Assembly (NCBI GenBank): GCA_965213855.1
Contig: CBDCAA010000008.1
Location: 1,674,001-1,738,000 of the forward strand
Length of the DNA: 64,000 nucleotides
Reading direction: 5' to 3'
DNA from: JBBROS01 sp965213855
GTDB taxonomy: Bacteria > Pseudomonadota > Alphaproteobacteria > Acetobacterales > Acetobacteraceae
How positions within the stretch are numbered: position 1 is the first letter of the stretch; every line of letters starts with the position of its first letter. Both the position numbers and the translations under genes were made by a program. The notes beneath the pieces are model-generated. The model was given only the letters and a program-made list of their open reading frames with translations. It ran no database searches and was not told the DNA's origin. Shown here in pieces: positions 34,389 to 42,600 of the stretch.

Positions 34389-35233
34389 TGGACCCGCTGG
34401 TGACGACCGAGTGGCTGGCCGGGCAGCTCGGCAGCCCGGACCTGGTCGTGTTCGATTGCACGTTCTATCTGCCGGCCGAGCGGAAGGACGCGCCCGCGCT
34501 GTTCTTCGAGCGGCGCATTCCGGGCGCGCGGTTCTTCGACATCGGCGTGGTCGCGGACCCGGATACCGACCTGCCGCACATGGTCCCCTCGCCGGGCCTG
34601 TTCGAGAAGCTGATGGCCGGGCTGGGCGTGTCGAACACCGACCGGGTCGTGTTCTATGACCAGAAGGGGCTGCAGAGCGCGGCGCGGGGTTGGTGGATGA
34701 TGGGCCTGTTCGGGCATGACGAGGCCGCGGTGCTGGACGGTGGGCTGCCCAAATGGCTACGGGAGGGCCGCACGGCCGAGAGCGGCCCGGCCCGGTCGCC
34801 TCGCCCGGGCGCGTTCCGCGCGACCTACCGCCCGACCCGGCTGCGCGGGCTGGGCGACATGCTGGAGCCGGAAGCGGGTTGGGTCGTGCTCGATGCGCGC
34901 GCGGCCGGCCGGTTCGACGGCACGGCGCCGGAGCCGCGCCAGGGCCTGCCGGGCGGCCACATGCCCGGTGCCCGCAACATCCCGAGCACGAGCCTGCTCG
35001 CCGAAGACGGCACGATGCTGCCGCCCGAGCGGTTGCGGGCGTTGTTCGCCGCCAAAGGCGCGGACGGCACGCAGCCCGTGGTGACCACCTGCGGCACCGG
35101 GGTGACGGCGACGATCCTCACCCTCGGCATGGTGCGCGCGGGCCTGCCGCCCGGCGCCGTCTATGACGGATCCTGGACCGAATGGGCCAGCCGCGCCGAG
35201 ACCCCGAAGCAAACCGGAACGGAGGCGGCGTGA
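34388..35233 (+). CDS. sseA: 3-Mercaptopyruvate / thiosulfate sulfurtransferase
   Basis: 281 residues, two rhodanese domains. The N-terminal one is inactive (VVFDCTFYLPAERKDA, IPGARFFDIG). The C-terminal one carries the catalytic Cys235 in CGTGVTA, the mercaptopyruvate-type active-site loop. RIPGARFFDI and GHMPGARNIPS are typical of the family. The enzyme transfers sulfur from 3-mercaptopyruvate to a thiophile. It is coupled to alaX (TGATG) and to metC (TGATG), giving a cysteine/sulfur theme. Confidence 0.93.
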   Translation: MDPLVTTEWLAGQLGSPDLVVFDCTFYLPAERKDAPALFFERRIPGARFFDIGVVADPDTDLPHMVPSPGLFEKLMAGLGVSNTDRVVFYDQKGLQSAARGWWMMGLFGHDEAAVLDGGLPKWLREGRTAESGPARSPRPGAFRATYRPTRLRGLGDMLEPEAGWVVLDARAAGRFDGTAPEPRQGLPGGHMPGARNIPSTSLLAEDGTMLPPERLRALFAAKGADGTQPVVTTCGTGVTATILTLGMVRAGLPPGAVYDGSWTEWASRAETPKQTGTEAA

Positions 35234-36456
35234 TGCCCGACGACCAGAGTGGCGATTGGACGGCAGGGGCAAAGCCGGGCTTGGCGACGCGCCTGTCGCA
35301 TGCCGGGCGCGCCGGGACCAAGATCCGCGGCTTCGTCAATCCGCCGGTGCACCGCGGCTCGACCATGCTGCACTTGGACGTCGCGGACCGCGTGGCGCGC
35401 AGCACCATGCGGCTGGAGCAGGGCCTCGCCTATGGCACGCAGGGCAACGCGACCCACCATGCGCTGGAAGACGTGGTGGCCGAGATCGAGGGCGGGACGC
35501 GGTGCCAGCTCGTCTCGACCGGGCTTGCCGCCGTGACCGTGCCGCTGCTGTGCTACCTCGGCGCCGGTGACCACTGCCTGATCCCGGACAGCGTGTATGG
35601 CCCGACCCGGGCCTTCGCCAACGGCATGCTGGCCCGGATGGGCGTCGAGACGACGTTCTATGATCCGGTGCTGGACGGTGCAGCCATGAACGGGCTGTTC
35701 CGGCCCAACACGCGGGTTCTGTTCCTGGAAAGCCCCGGGAGCCACACGTTCGAGGTGCAGGACGTGCCTGCGCTGGCCGCGGTGGCGCACGCACACGGCG
35801 CGAAGGTGCTGATGGACAACACCTGGGGCATCCACTTCTTCCAGCCGTTCCGGCACGGGGTGGACGTGTCGATCCAGGCGCTGACGAAGTATGTGGCGGG
35901 CCACTCCGACGTGCTGCTAGGCAGCATCACCACCAACGACCCGGCGGATTGGGAAACCGTGCGCAGCGGCGCGTTGCAGCTCGGCCAGTATGCCAGCCCG
36001 GACGATTGCTGGTTGGCGCTGCGCGGCGTGCGGACGATGGCGGTGCGGCTGGAGCGGCAGATGCGGTCGGGCCTCGAGGTCGCGGCGTGGTTCGCGGCCC
36101 GGCCGGAGGTGCGGCGGGTGCTGCACCCGGGCCTGCCAGGGGCGCCTGGCCACGACCTATGGAAACGGGACTTCACCGGCGCCTGCAGCCTGTTCGGGGT
36201 CGAGTTCCAGCCGCCGATCAGCCCGGAGGCGACGCATCGCATGATCAACGCGCTGACCTTGTTCGGGATCGGGGCGAGCTGGGGCGGGTTCGAGAGCCTG
36301 GCGCTGCCGACGACGGGGTCCATCCAGCGCACGGCCGGCGGCGGCGGGTTCGAGGGGCCGGTGTGCCGGTTCCATATCGGGTTGGAGGAGCCGGCGGATT
36401 TGATCGGCGATCTGGAGCAGGCATTCAGTCGAGTGGGCGGAGAGGACCTGAGATGA
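35233..36456 (+). CDS. metC: Cystathionine beta-lyase (Cys/Met PLP enzyme)
   Basis: 407 residues. Fold-type I PLP enzyme. The PLP lysine is Lys219 in SIQALTKYVAGHSDVLLG, with DNTWGIHFFQP upstream (the Asp that holds the pyridine) and the ESPGSHTFEVQDV block. THHALEDVVAEIEGG and SVYGPTRAF fit the MetC branch rather than cystathionine gamma-synthase. It cleaves cystathionine to homocysteine, pyruvate and ammonia. ATG 35233 overlaps the sseA stop. It ends the nudF-alaX-sseA-metC operon. Confidence 0.94.
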   Translation: MPDDQSGDWTAGAKPGLATRLSHAGRAGTKIRGFVNPPVHRGSTMLHLDVADRVARSTMRLEQGLAYGTQGNATHHALEDVVAEIEGGTRCQLVSTGLAAVTVPLLCYLGAGDHCLIPDSVYGPTRAFANGMLARMGVETTFYDPVLDGAAMNGLFRPNTRVLFLESPGSHTFEVQDVPALAAVAHAHGAKVLMDNTWGIHFFQPFRHGVDVSIQALTKYVAGHSDVLLGSITTNDPADWETVRSGALQLGQYASPDDCWLALRGVRTMAVRLERQMRSGLEVAAWFAARPEVRRVLHPGLPGAPGHDLWKRDFTGACSLFGVEFQPPISPEATHRMINALTLFGIGASWGGFESLALPTTGSIQRTAGGGGFEGPVCRFHIGLEEPADLIGDLEQAFSRVGGEDLR

Positions 36457-36598
36457 TCATCGCGGCGGCCGTTGCACCATGATGTTGCATGATCACGTCA
36501 TGGCGTCTGGACATCGCCATCACTGTCATTCATCTATCCTTATTCAGTGTTCCCGACGTTCCATAAGCTGACAGGGCCTGAGCTTTCGAGGAGGTCGT

Positions 36599-36880
36599 AT
36601 GGGCGCGACTAAATCGATAGCTCGTTACGTCGCCAACGAAATCGGTGGTCCATTTCTGCTCAATGGACATCTCCTCCATGTGCCCCTTTTTGAATACTTT
36701 GCACAAGGGTTGCTAATAGAGCAAAGCCCCTACAAATACACCGTCAACTTGCGCCAATTCCTGCTACCGTTCTTCTCTATGCCGGAATTTCTCCATGTCT
36801 CCTATAGTCCGCGGCTGAGAGCAGACCTGATCCGAGGAGTTTCTCGTTCGTGGGTCGCCCTCGTGAGATTGCGACGTTGA
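36599..36880 (+). CDS. Orphan protein, 5' part (lower GC)
   Basis: 93 residues from ATG 36599, preceded by a strong GAGGAGG ribosome-binding site. No family recognised. The aromatic and hydrophobic pattern (GGPFLLNGHLLHVPLFEYFA, then NLRQFLLPFFSMPEFLHV) looks like a folded domain. Codons such as AAA, ATA, CTA and TTT are common, unlike the neighbours, which suggests acquisition from elsewhere. The end (after RGVSRSWV) departs from the style of the rest and the next frame continues in coding style, so this is probably the front part of a frameshifted gene. Confidence 0.6.
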   Translation: MGATKSIARYVANEIGGPFLLNGHLLHVPLFEYFAQGLLIEQSPYKYTVNLRQFLLPFFSMPEFLHVSYSPRLRADLIRGVSRSWVALVRLRR

Positions 36881-37221
36881 TTGTGGAGCGAGTGCTGGAT
36901 CTATCGCTGATCGAGACCATGACGCAGCCTTACCCGCCGGCGCAGCTCCTGCAGCAGTATGGCGCGACCGATCTTGTCGTTGCCCATCCAGGACGGCTGT
37001 TCGACCTCTGCGCCTGTAGCATCCTTGTCGGCGATTACACCGGCGCGTTGCGGTTCTTGGATGCATGCGAGGCGCGCCAAAGCCCGACCGCTATCGAAGC
37101 GGCGCCAAACGTCAACGCGCAGCTTCCTGATTTGCGAGCCGCCCTATCGCACGGACTTGTTGCTTCGCAGCGAAACTTGCGACGCTGCGCGCACGACCAC
37201 GCACTCGCCCTGGGGGTTTAG
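36850..37221 (+). CDS. Orphan protein, 3' part (probable continuation)
   Basis: 123 residues if read from GTG 36850, which has no ribosome-binding site. It overlaps the preceding frame by 31 bp. It contains REIATLIVERVLDLSLIETM and a stretch rich in helices and cysteines (PGRLFDLCACSILVGDYTGA), then a tail rich in Arg. I recognise no family. The lack of a start signal and the smooth coding style suggest it continues the gene at 36599 through a one-base shift somewhere between about 36810 and 36880, giving a protein near 205 residues. Alternatively they are two genes. Confidence 0.5.
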   Translation: MGRPREIATLIVERVLDLSLIETMTQPYPPAQLLQQYGATDLVVAHPGRLFDLCACSILVGDYTGALRFLDACEARQSPTAIEAAPNVNAQLPDLRAALSHGLVASQRNLRRCAHDHALALGV

Positions 37222-37282
37222 GCCGATGCCCCTCTCGCACGACTGATCCGCGGCGCGACCGGGCTCAACGGCCTCGTTTGGT

Positions 37283-37320
37283 CGTCGTGCGGCATGGGAG
37301 GACACCCATGCCGCACGACG
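37283..37320. terminator. Perfect 16-bp hairpin between the orphan and PEP-CTERM genes
   Basis: Arms 37283-37298 and 37305-37320 are perfectly complementary, with an AGGACA loop. It lies 4 bp after the PEP-CTERM stop (minus strand) and 61 bp after the orphan gene stop (plus strand), so it can end both convergent transcripts. There is no U-rich tail on either strand. Confidence 0.7.
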
Positions 37321-37324
37321 CGTT

Positions 37325-38989
37325 TCAGCGGCGGCGGCGCAGTGCGGCGAGGCCCGCGACGCCGACGCCGAGCAGGGCGAGCGACGCCGGCTCCGGCACC
37401 GGCGCGAAGGAGACGCCGCGCAAGACTTCGGCGAACTGGGCCGTCTCCAGGGTCGTGAAGCTTTCGTTGAGAGGCAGCGCGGTTGCGGCCAGGGAGTCGT
37501 TGATCTCGACCAGCTCGTTCGAGTCGGCGCCCTGGTCGGTCAGGGCGCTGACGGTCGAGGTGACGCCGAAGATCGACACGGTGCCGTCGGCGTTCACGCG
37601 GCCGGTGATGTTGCGCAGCCCGTCGGTGGCGGGGTCGAGCGAGGGGTCGAGGCCGGCGATCGTGTACTGCACGCCGAGGTTCAAGCCGTTTTGCAGGGTG
37701 TAGTCATAGACCCACACGCCGTTGACCAGGGTCCACTTCTGCAGCCCGCCTTCGATGTCCGTGCCGGCGTCGGCGATCTTTCCGTCGCCCTCGTCCGCGA
37801 CATAGAGCGTGTTCGGGTTGGCAAAGAACAGGCCGAACGGAAAGAACCCGGCGTCCGACTTGCCGGCCGGGATGGGCGTGTTGAGGCCGTTCGAGTTCGT
37901 GTTGCTGCCGGTGCCGGCCACGACGGTGACGGTGGAGGCGAGCGCGGTCGGGAAGCCCGGCAGCACGTTGATGGTGGCCGAGCCGTTCCCGGTCGGCAGC
38001 AGACCGGCGGGGCCGACCTGGTAGACACTGTTGATGCCGTTTCCGCCGCTGCCCTTGGTGGTGTACAGCGTGTTGTTGCTGATCGTCAGGCCGCGATAGT
38101 TGTCATCTTTGCTCGCCTTGTCCTTCGTGACCTGGGCCGGCGTCGCGTAGGGCTGGCCGGTTGCGGGGTTGACCTGGCCGACGCTGAAGGTGCCCGCCTT
38201 CGTCGTGTTGACGGCGCCCGCTGCCGTGGTGCCGGTCGCTGGATTAAGCACCTGGATCCCGTTCGGGCTCGGCACGCTGACGTTGGCGCCGGTTGTAAAG
38301 GTGCCGTTGGCGTTGCCCGCGTTGCCCGCCAGGTAGGTGACGCCGTTCGCGCTGATCGCCGCGCGCCCGTTGTTCCCGGCGTACGCGTTCGTGGGCGTGA
38401 CCGTCGCGTTGGCGTTGGCGTCGAGCGAGACGACCGTGCGCGCCGTCGCGTTCTGCGTGTAGTTGCCGCCTTCGGTGATGCCGGGCGTGTTGGAGTTCGA
38501 CACGTCGAGCAGGTTGGGCGCCGTCGCATAGTCCACGAAGGTCAGCGTGTGCCCGTCCGGCGAGAGGTTGAGCGCGCCCTCGGACTTCGACGAGAAGCTG
38601 GTGACGACGCCGGTATTGGCTGTGACGTTGTAGGTCCCGGCGGCGGTCAACGCCGTCGAGGCGCCGGTGCCGACGCTGTATTGGCTCAGGATCAAAGGCG
38701 AGGTCACGCCGAACGCGGCATCTGGCTTCTCGTTGCTGAACACCTCGGGGAAGCCGCCATCGGCGACCGCAGTGCCGCCGCCGGGCAGCGCCTGGCCGAC
38801 GGCGACGGTACTTGCCGTGCCCGAGTATGTGCTGCTGCTGACCAGCAGGTCACCGGCTTGGAAGGCGAAGCTGGCCGCATGCGCCGCGGAGACGGGGGTG
38901 ACGATCGGCACGAACCCGACGAGGGCGGCACCGGCAAGCAGCTTCGCGCGGAAACGAGGCAGACGGACGGAGATCATGAGCGGCGGCAT
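37325..38989 (-). CDS. PEP-CTERM surface protein
   Basis: 554 residues. Signal peptide (about 15-38, ending AAHAASF). A Gly/Ala/Asn/Thr-rich body with repeated beta-type segments (for example AAISANGVTYLAGNAGNANG, TLYVADEGDGKIADAGTD), suggesting a beta-propeller-like fold. The C-terminus is a textbook PEP-CTERM anchor: PVPEPASLALLGVGVAGLAA, then RRRR. Proteins with this tail are sorted by an exosortase, usually in bacteria making extracellular polysaccharide. No exosortase gene is in the window. An alternative ATG lies at 38977. Confidence 0.9.
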   Translation of the reverse strand: MPPLMISVRLPRFRAKLLAGAALVGFVPIVTPVSAAHAASFAFQAGDLLVSSSTYSGTASTVAVGQALPGGGTAVADGGFPEVFSNEKPDAAFGVTSPLILSQYSVGTGASTALTAAGTYNVTANTGVVTSFSSKSEGALNLSPDGHTLTFVDYATAPNLLDVSNSNTPGITEGGNYTQNATARTVVSLDANANATVTPTNAYAGNNGRAAISANGVTYLAGNAGNANGTFTTGANVSVPSPNGIQVLNPATGTTAAGAVNTTKAGTFSVGQVNPATGQPYATPAQVTKDKASKDDNYRGLTISNNTLYTTKGSGGNGINSVYQVGPAGLLPTGNGSATINVLPGFPTALASTVTVVAGTGSNTNSNGLNTPIPAGKSDAGFFPFGLFFANPNTLYVADEGDGKIADAGTDIEGGLQKWTLVNGVWVYDYTLQNGLNLGVQYTIAGLDPSLDPATDGLRNITGRVNADGTVSIFGVTSTVSALTDQGADSNELVEINDSLAATALPLNESFTTLETAQFAEVLRGVSFAPVPEPASLALLGVGVAGLAALRRRR

Positions 38990-39076
38990 CCTACAAGCGT
39001 GCGGTGCTGCTCTCTAATCCGTGTGGTTTGTTAAGGCATCACAAATTTATGACAATCACGATACAATGCCTGACGA

Positions 39077-40036
39077 TCAAGCCTTGCGCGCGCCCTTCGG
39101 CACGGCCGGCGGCGCCTGGGTATCGCGCCGCAGCCGGTTCTCGCCGAGCAGGAGCAGGATGGGTGCGGCAATGAAGATGCTGGACGACGTGCCGACGACG
39201 ATGCCGAACAGCATCATCAGCGCGAAGCCCTGCAGCGATGCGCCGCCGAACAGCGCCAGCGGCAGGGTCGCGAGGAACACCGTCATGGATGTGCCGAGCG
39301 TGCGGTTGAGCGTCTCGTTGATGCTGAGGTCGATCAACTGGCGCAGCGGCATCGCTTTGTACTTGCGCAGGTTCTCCCGCATTCGGTCGTAGACGACGAC
39401 CTTGTCGTTGGTCGAGAAGCCGATGACGGTCAGGATGGCCGCGACCATGACCAGGTCGAACTCGATCCGCGTGATCACGAGGAATCCGACCGCCTTGGTC
39501 ACGTCGAGCAGCAAGGTCACGACGGCGCCCACGGCGAACTGCCATTCGAAGCGGAACCAGATATAGACCAGGATCATCAACAGGCTGATGCCGAGTGCCA
39601 GCATGCCATTGTCGAACAGCTCGGCCGAGACGGAGGCGCCGACCGCGTCGGTGCGGACGACACGCAATCCGGGGGAGGCCTGTTCGAGCGCCGCGCGAAC
39701 CCGGGTGACGGTCGCCTGGGTCGCGGCCTCGCCGGGTTGCGGGTCGAGGCGGACGAGGGCCTGGTCATCGGTGCCGAAGCGCTGCAGCCCGGCCTCGGGC
39801 GCATGGGCGGCGGCGAGGCCCGCGCGGAGCTGGCCGAAATCGGCGGGGCCCTGGGTGCGCACCTCCATGACGATGCCGCCGCGGAAGTCGAGGCCGAGAT
39901 GGAGGCCCGGGTAGAAAAACAGCAGCAGCGAAGCCGTGGAGAGCACGGCAGACGTCGCCAGGCCGATGAAGCGGCCACGCATGAATTTGATGGCGGTGTT
40001 GTCCGGAACCAGCCGGAACATGGGGCGGATGAACAT
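39077..40036 (-). CDS. secF: Protein translocase subunit SecF
   Basis: 319 residues, six membrane helices. The first periplasmic block LDFRGGIVMEVRT, then the helix-loop YIWFRFEWQFAVGAVVTLLL and FSTNDKVVVYDRMRENLRKY are characteristic. It works with SecD to pull exported proteins across the inner membrane using the proton gradient. It starts 3 bp after the secD stop. yajC is not next to the pair here. Confidence 0.96.
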   Translation of the reverse strand: MFIRPMFRLVPDNTAIKFMRGRFIGLATSAVLSTASLLLFFYPGLHLGLDFRGGIVMEVRTQGPADFGQLRAGLAAAHAPEAGLQRFGTDDQALVRLDPQPGEAATQATVTRVRAALEQASPGLRVVRTDAVGASVSAELFDNGMLALGISLLMILVYIWFRFEWQFAVGAVVTLLLDVTKAVGFLVITRIEFDLVMVAAILTVIGFSTNDKVVVYDRMRENLRKYKAMPLRQLIDLSINETLNRTLGTSMTVFLATLPLALFGGASLQGFALMMLFGIVVGTSSSIFIAAPILLLLGENRLRRDTQAPPAVPKGARKA

Positions 40037-40039
40037 GCG

Positions 40040-41611
40040 CTAGACCGGCAGCAGCTGGGGTTTGGTGCGGATATACCAGCGCACCGTCAGCAGCCGGGCG
40101 ACGACGGTGGCGGTGAACAGCGTCGTCGCGATGCCGACCGTGATGGTGACGGCGAAGCCCCGCACCGGACCCGAGCCGAAGATGAACAGCATCACATGGG
40201 CCAGGAAGGCCGTCGCGTTGCTGTCGATGATGGTGCCGAAGGCGCGGCGGTAGCCGGTCTCGAGCGCGTTCAACGGCGTGCGGCCGTGCCGGACCTCTTC
40301 GCGGATGCGCTCGTTGATCAGGATGTTGGCGTCCACCGCGACGCCGAGCGTGAGCAGGATGCCGGCCATGCCGGGCAAGGTCAGCGTCGCCTCCAGCAGG
40401 CTCAGGATGGCGATCTGCAGCAGCAGGTTGAACAGCAGAGCGACGTTCGCGAACCAGCCGAACAGGCCGTAGAACAGGGCCATGTAGGCGATGACGAGCA
40501 TGAACCCGACCGCGAGCGCGATCGCGCCGGCGCGGATGCTGTCGGCGCCCAGCTCCGGCCCGATGCTGCGTTCCTCGATGACGGTCAGCGGGGCCGGCAG
40601 CGCGCCGGCGCGCAACAGGGTGGACAGGTCACGGGCCGACTCGGCGCTGAACGTGCCGCTGATCTGGCCGCGGCCGCCGAGGATGGGGTTGATGATCCGC
40701 GGCGCGCTGATGACCTTGTCGTCGAGCACGATCGCGAACGGCTTGCCGACGTTGTTCTGGGTGACGTCGCCGAAGCGCCGCGCGCCCACGCTGTCGAAGG
40801 TGAAGTTCACGAGCCACTTGCCAGGCCGCTCGGGGTCCGGCGCGGCCTGCGCGTTCGTCAGGTTGCCACCGTCGACCTCGACCCGGCGGCGAACCGGCAA
40901 CCTTTCGCCGGGGCTGCTCTCGAGCGGCAGGAAATCGACGCCCGGGGGCGGGGCGCCGGCGGTGTTGGCGGTCTCGTCGAGCAGACGGAAGGTCATCTTG
41001 GCGGTCTTGCCGAGCAGTTCCTTGACATGCTCGGGATCCTCGATGCCGGGCAGCTGCAGCGCGATGCGGTCGTCGCCCTGGCGCGCGATCTGCGGGTCGA
41101 TGGTGCCGCTCTCGTCGATGCGACGGCGGACGATCTCGATCGACTGCGCCACGGCGCCGCTGATCCGGTCGCGCAACGCGTTCGTGGGCAGCGTGAGCAG
41201 GACGTCGTTGCCCTCGGCGGCGACGGCATAGTCGGGTGCCCCGCCGGCGCCGGCCGCCGCGTCACGCAGCAGCTGGATGGCCTGGTCCTGCGGCGGCCCG
41301 GCAGGCATGCGGATATCGACGCGCTGCTGCGCCGGTTGGGCGACGGGCGGCTGGAATCCCACTACCTTGCCCCGCAGGGTCGTGCGCGCGCCGTCGGCGA
41401 TGCTGTCGAGGCGTTCTTTCAGCACCGCCTGCGCGTCGACCTGGAGCAGCAGATAGCTGCCGCCGCGCAGGTCGAGGCCGAGCCGCACTTGCCGCCAGGG
41501 CAGCCAGCCGGCCGCGAGCGGGGCTGGCATCAAATTCGGCAGGCAGAGGAGCACGCCCAACAAGCAGACCGCGAGGATCGTCGCGCTCTTGAGGCGGCTG
41601 AAATACATCAT
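40040..41611 (-). CDS. secD: Protein translocase subunit SecD
   Basis: 523 residues. N-terminal helix, then LGLDLRGGSYLLLQVDAQAV, the periplasmic P1 domain with DRIALQLPGIEDPEHVKELL, and the six-helix C-terminal half (SIGPELGADSIRAGAIALAV, GVAVDANILINERIREEVRH, AFGTIIDSNATAFLAHVMLF). Normal length. Two adjacent ATGs (41611 and 41608) can start it. Transcribed ahead of secF. Confidence 0.96.
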   Translation of the reverse strand: MMYFSRLKSATILAVCLLGVLLCLPNLMPAPLAAGWLPWRQVRLGLDLRGGSYLLLQVDAQAVLKERLDSIADGARTTLRGKVVGFQPPVAQPAQQRVDIRMPAGPPQDQAIQLLRDAAAGAGGAPDYAVAAEGNDVLLTLPTNALRDRISGAVAQSIEIVRRRIDESGTIDPQIARQGDDRIALQLPGIEDPEHVKELLGKTAKMTFRLLDETANTAGAPPPGVDFLPLESSPGERLPVRRRVEVDGGNLTNAQAAPDPERPGKWLVNFTFDSVGARRFGDVTQNNVGKPFAIVLDDKVISAPRIINPILGGRGQISGTFSAESARDLSTLLRAGALPAPLTVIEERSIGPELGADSIRAGAIALAVGFMLVIAYMALFYGLFGWFANVALLFNLLLQIAILSLLEATLTLPGMAGILLTLGVAVDANILINERIREEVRHGRTPLNALETGYRRAFGTIIDSNATAFLAHVMLFIFGSGPVRGFAVTITVGIATTLFTATVVARLLTVRWYIRTKPQLLPV

Positions 41612-41723
41612 GACAGGCGGGCGTCTCCGGTTCGTGCGCCGGATATGCCGGGGTGGTGGGGCGCGCGCAACCCTGGGTGGACCGGGCCGTCCGAGAACCC
41701 GGCCCGGATCAACGGCCTGTCTT

Positions 41724-41748
41724 GCCGCACGGGCATTTTGCCCGCGGC
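41724..41748 (-). terminator. Hairpin after the Ser-rich gene
   Basis: GCCGC-GGGC-AAAAT-GCCC-GTGCGGC on the minus strand forms a GC-rich stem of about 9 pairs with a small bulge, 8 bp after the gene's stop. AAGACAGG follows instead of a T-tract. It would separate this gene from secD. Confidence 0.45.
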
Positions 41749-41755
41749 TGGACCG

Positions 41756-42415
41756 TCATGCCGTCAGCAGGGTCGACCCGGAGGACGTGCCGGCTGCCGT
41801 TGCGGAGGCGCTCTGCGAGGCATAGGCGGAAAGCGCCCGGCCGAGCTGGGCGAGCAAGCTGTCCTGATTGCTCTGGCCGGCGTGACCGGTCTTCGCGGCG
41901 CTGGAGTCGGCCGTCGTAGTGGCCGAGCCGGTGGTGCTGTTGGTGGCGTCGTTGGCGGGCTGCTGGCCGTGGTGATGGTGGCCGTGGCTCCGGTCGGACT
42001 TCTGCAGATCGTTGAACAAGGACTGCAGGTCCTTCTGGACCGCGCTATCCTGTCCGTCCAGGCCCGTCGAACCATCCTGCGACGAGACCGTGGATGCCGT
42101 CGTGCTGGCCGACGCATCCGGCGACGTGCTGGCCGTGCTGCCCGCGGACGTGCTCGCCTGGGTTGCGGCCGAGCCGGACTGGCCGGTCGATCGCAAGTCC
42201 AGAAGCAGCTTGTCAATGTCGCTGCTGAGTTTGGTAGGGATGTTCAGCTTCGCGGGCTGCGACGCTTGCGACGAAGCAGCATCGGACGAGTTTGCCTGGT
42301 TGTCCTTATCGGCAGGCTGGGTTTGCGACGAAGCGTCGGTCTGGGTCGTGCCCTGGTTTCGCAAACTCTGGTAGAGTTGCGAGAGGGCGCTGGTGCCGAG
42401 TGCGGCGATGGACAC
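41756..42415 (-). CDS. Ser/Thr/Ala/Gln-rich orphan with a His cluster
   Basis: 219 residues from GTG 42415, preceded by AGGAGAT at a good distance, which decides the start against an in-frame codon 39 bp upstream. There is no signal peptide. The start SIAALGTSALSQLYQSLRNQ is helical. The long middle and C-terminal parts are low complexity (Ser, Thr, Ala, Gln, Asp). Two short helices stand out: LSSDIDKLLLDLRSTG and SAVQKDLQSLFNDLQKSD, both D-L-x-L-L patterned, followed by SHGHHHHGQQ, a possible metal-binding run. No family recognised. It is likely disordered and could be secreted without a leader, but this is speculation. Confidence 0.7.
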   Translation of the reverse strand: MSIAALGTSALSQLYQSLRNQGTTQTDASSQTQPADKDNQANSSDAASSQASQPAKLNIPTKLSSDIDKLLLDLRSTGQSGSAATQASTSAGSTASTSPDASASTTASTVSSQDGSTGLDGQDSAVQKDLQSLFNDLQKSDRSHGHHHHGQQPANDATNSTTGSATTTADSSAAKTGHAGQSNQDSLLAQLGRALSAYASQSASATAAGTSSGSTLLTA

Positions 42416-42600
42416 GGCTTTATCTCCTGCGCGGGATTGCGCGCCTTGCGTCAAGCAAGCGGTGTTCCACGATTAAGGCATTGATTTTGTGTGGAAGCCC
42501 TGCGGTGTCTCTACGGCAGAAAATGCCGGGCGGCAGGATCAGCCGGCCACCGCCTGGCTTATGCTGGCCGTTGCCGCCGCCGCCTGATAGGACGCCCGGC

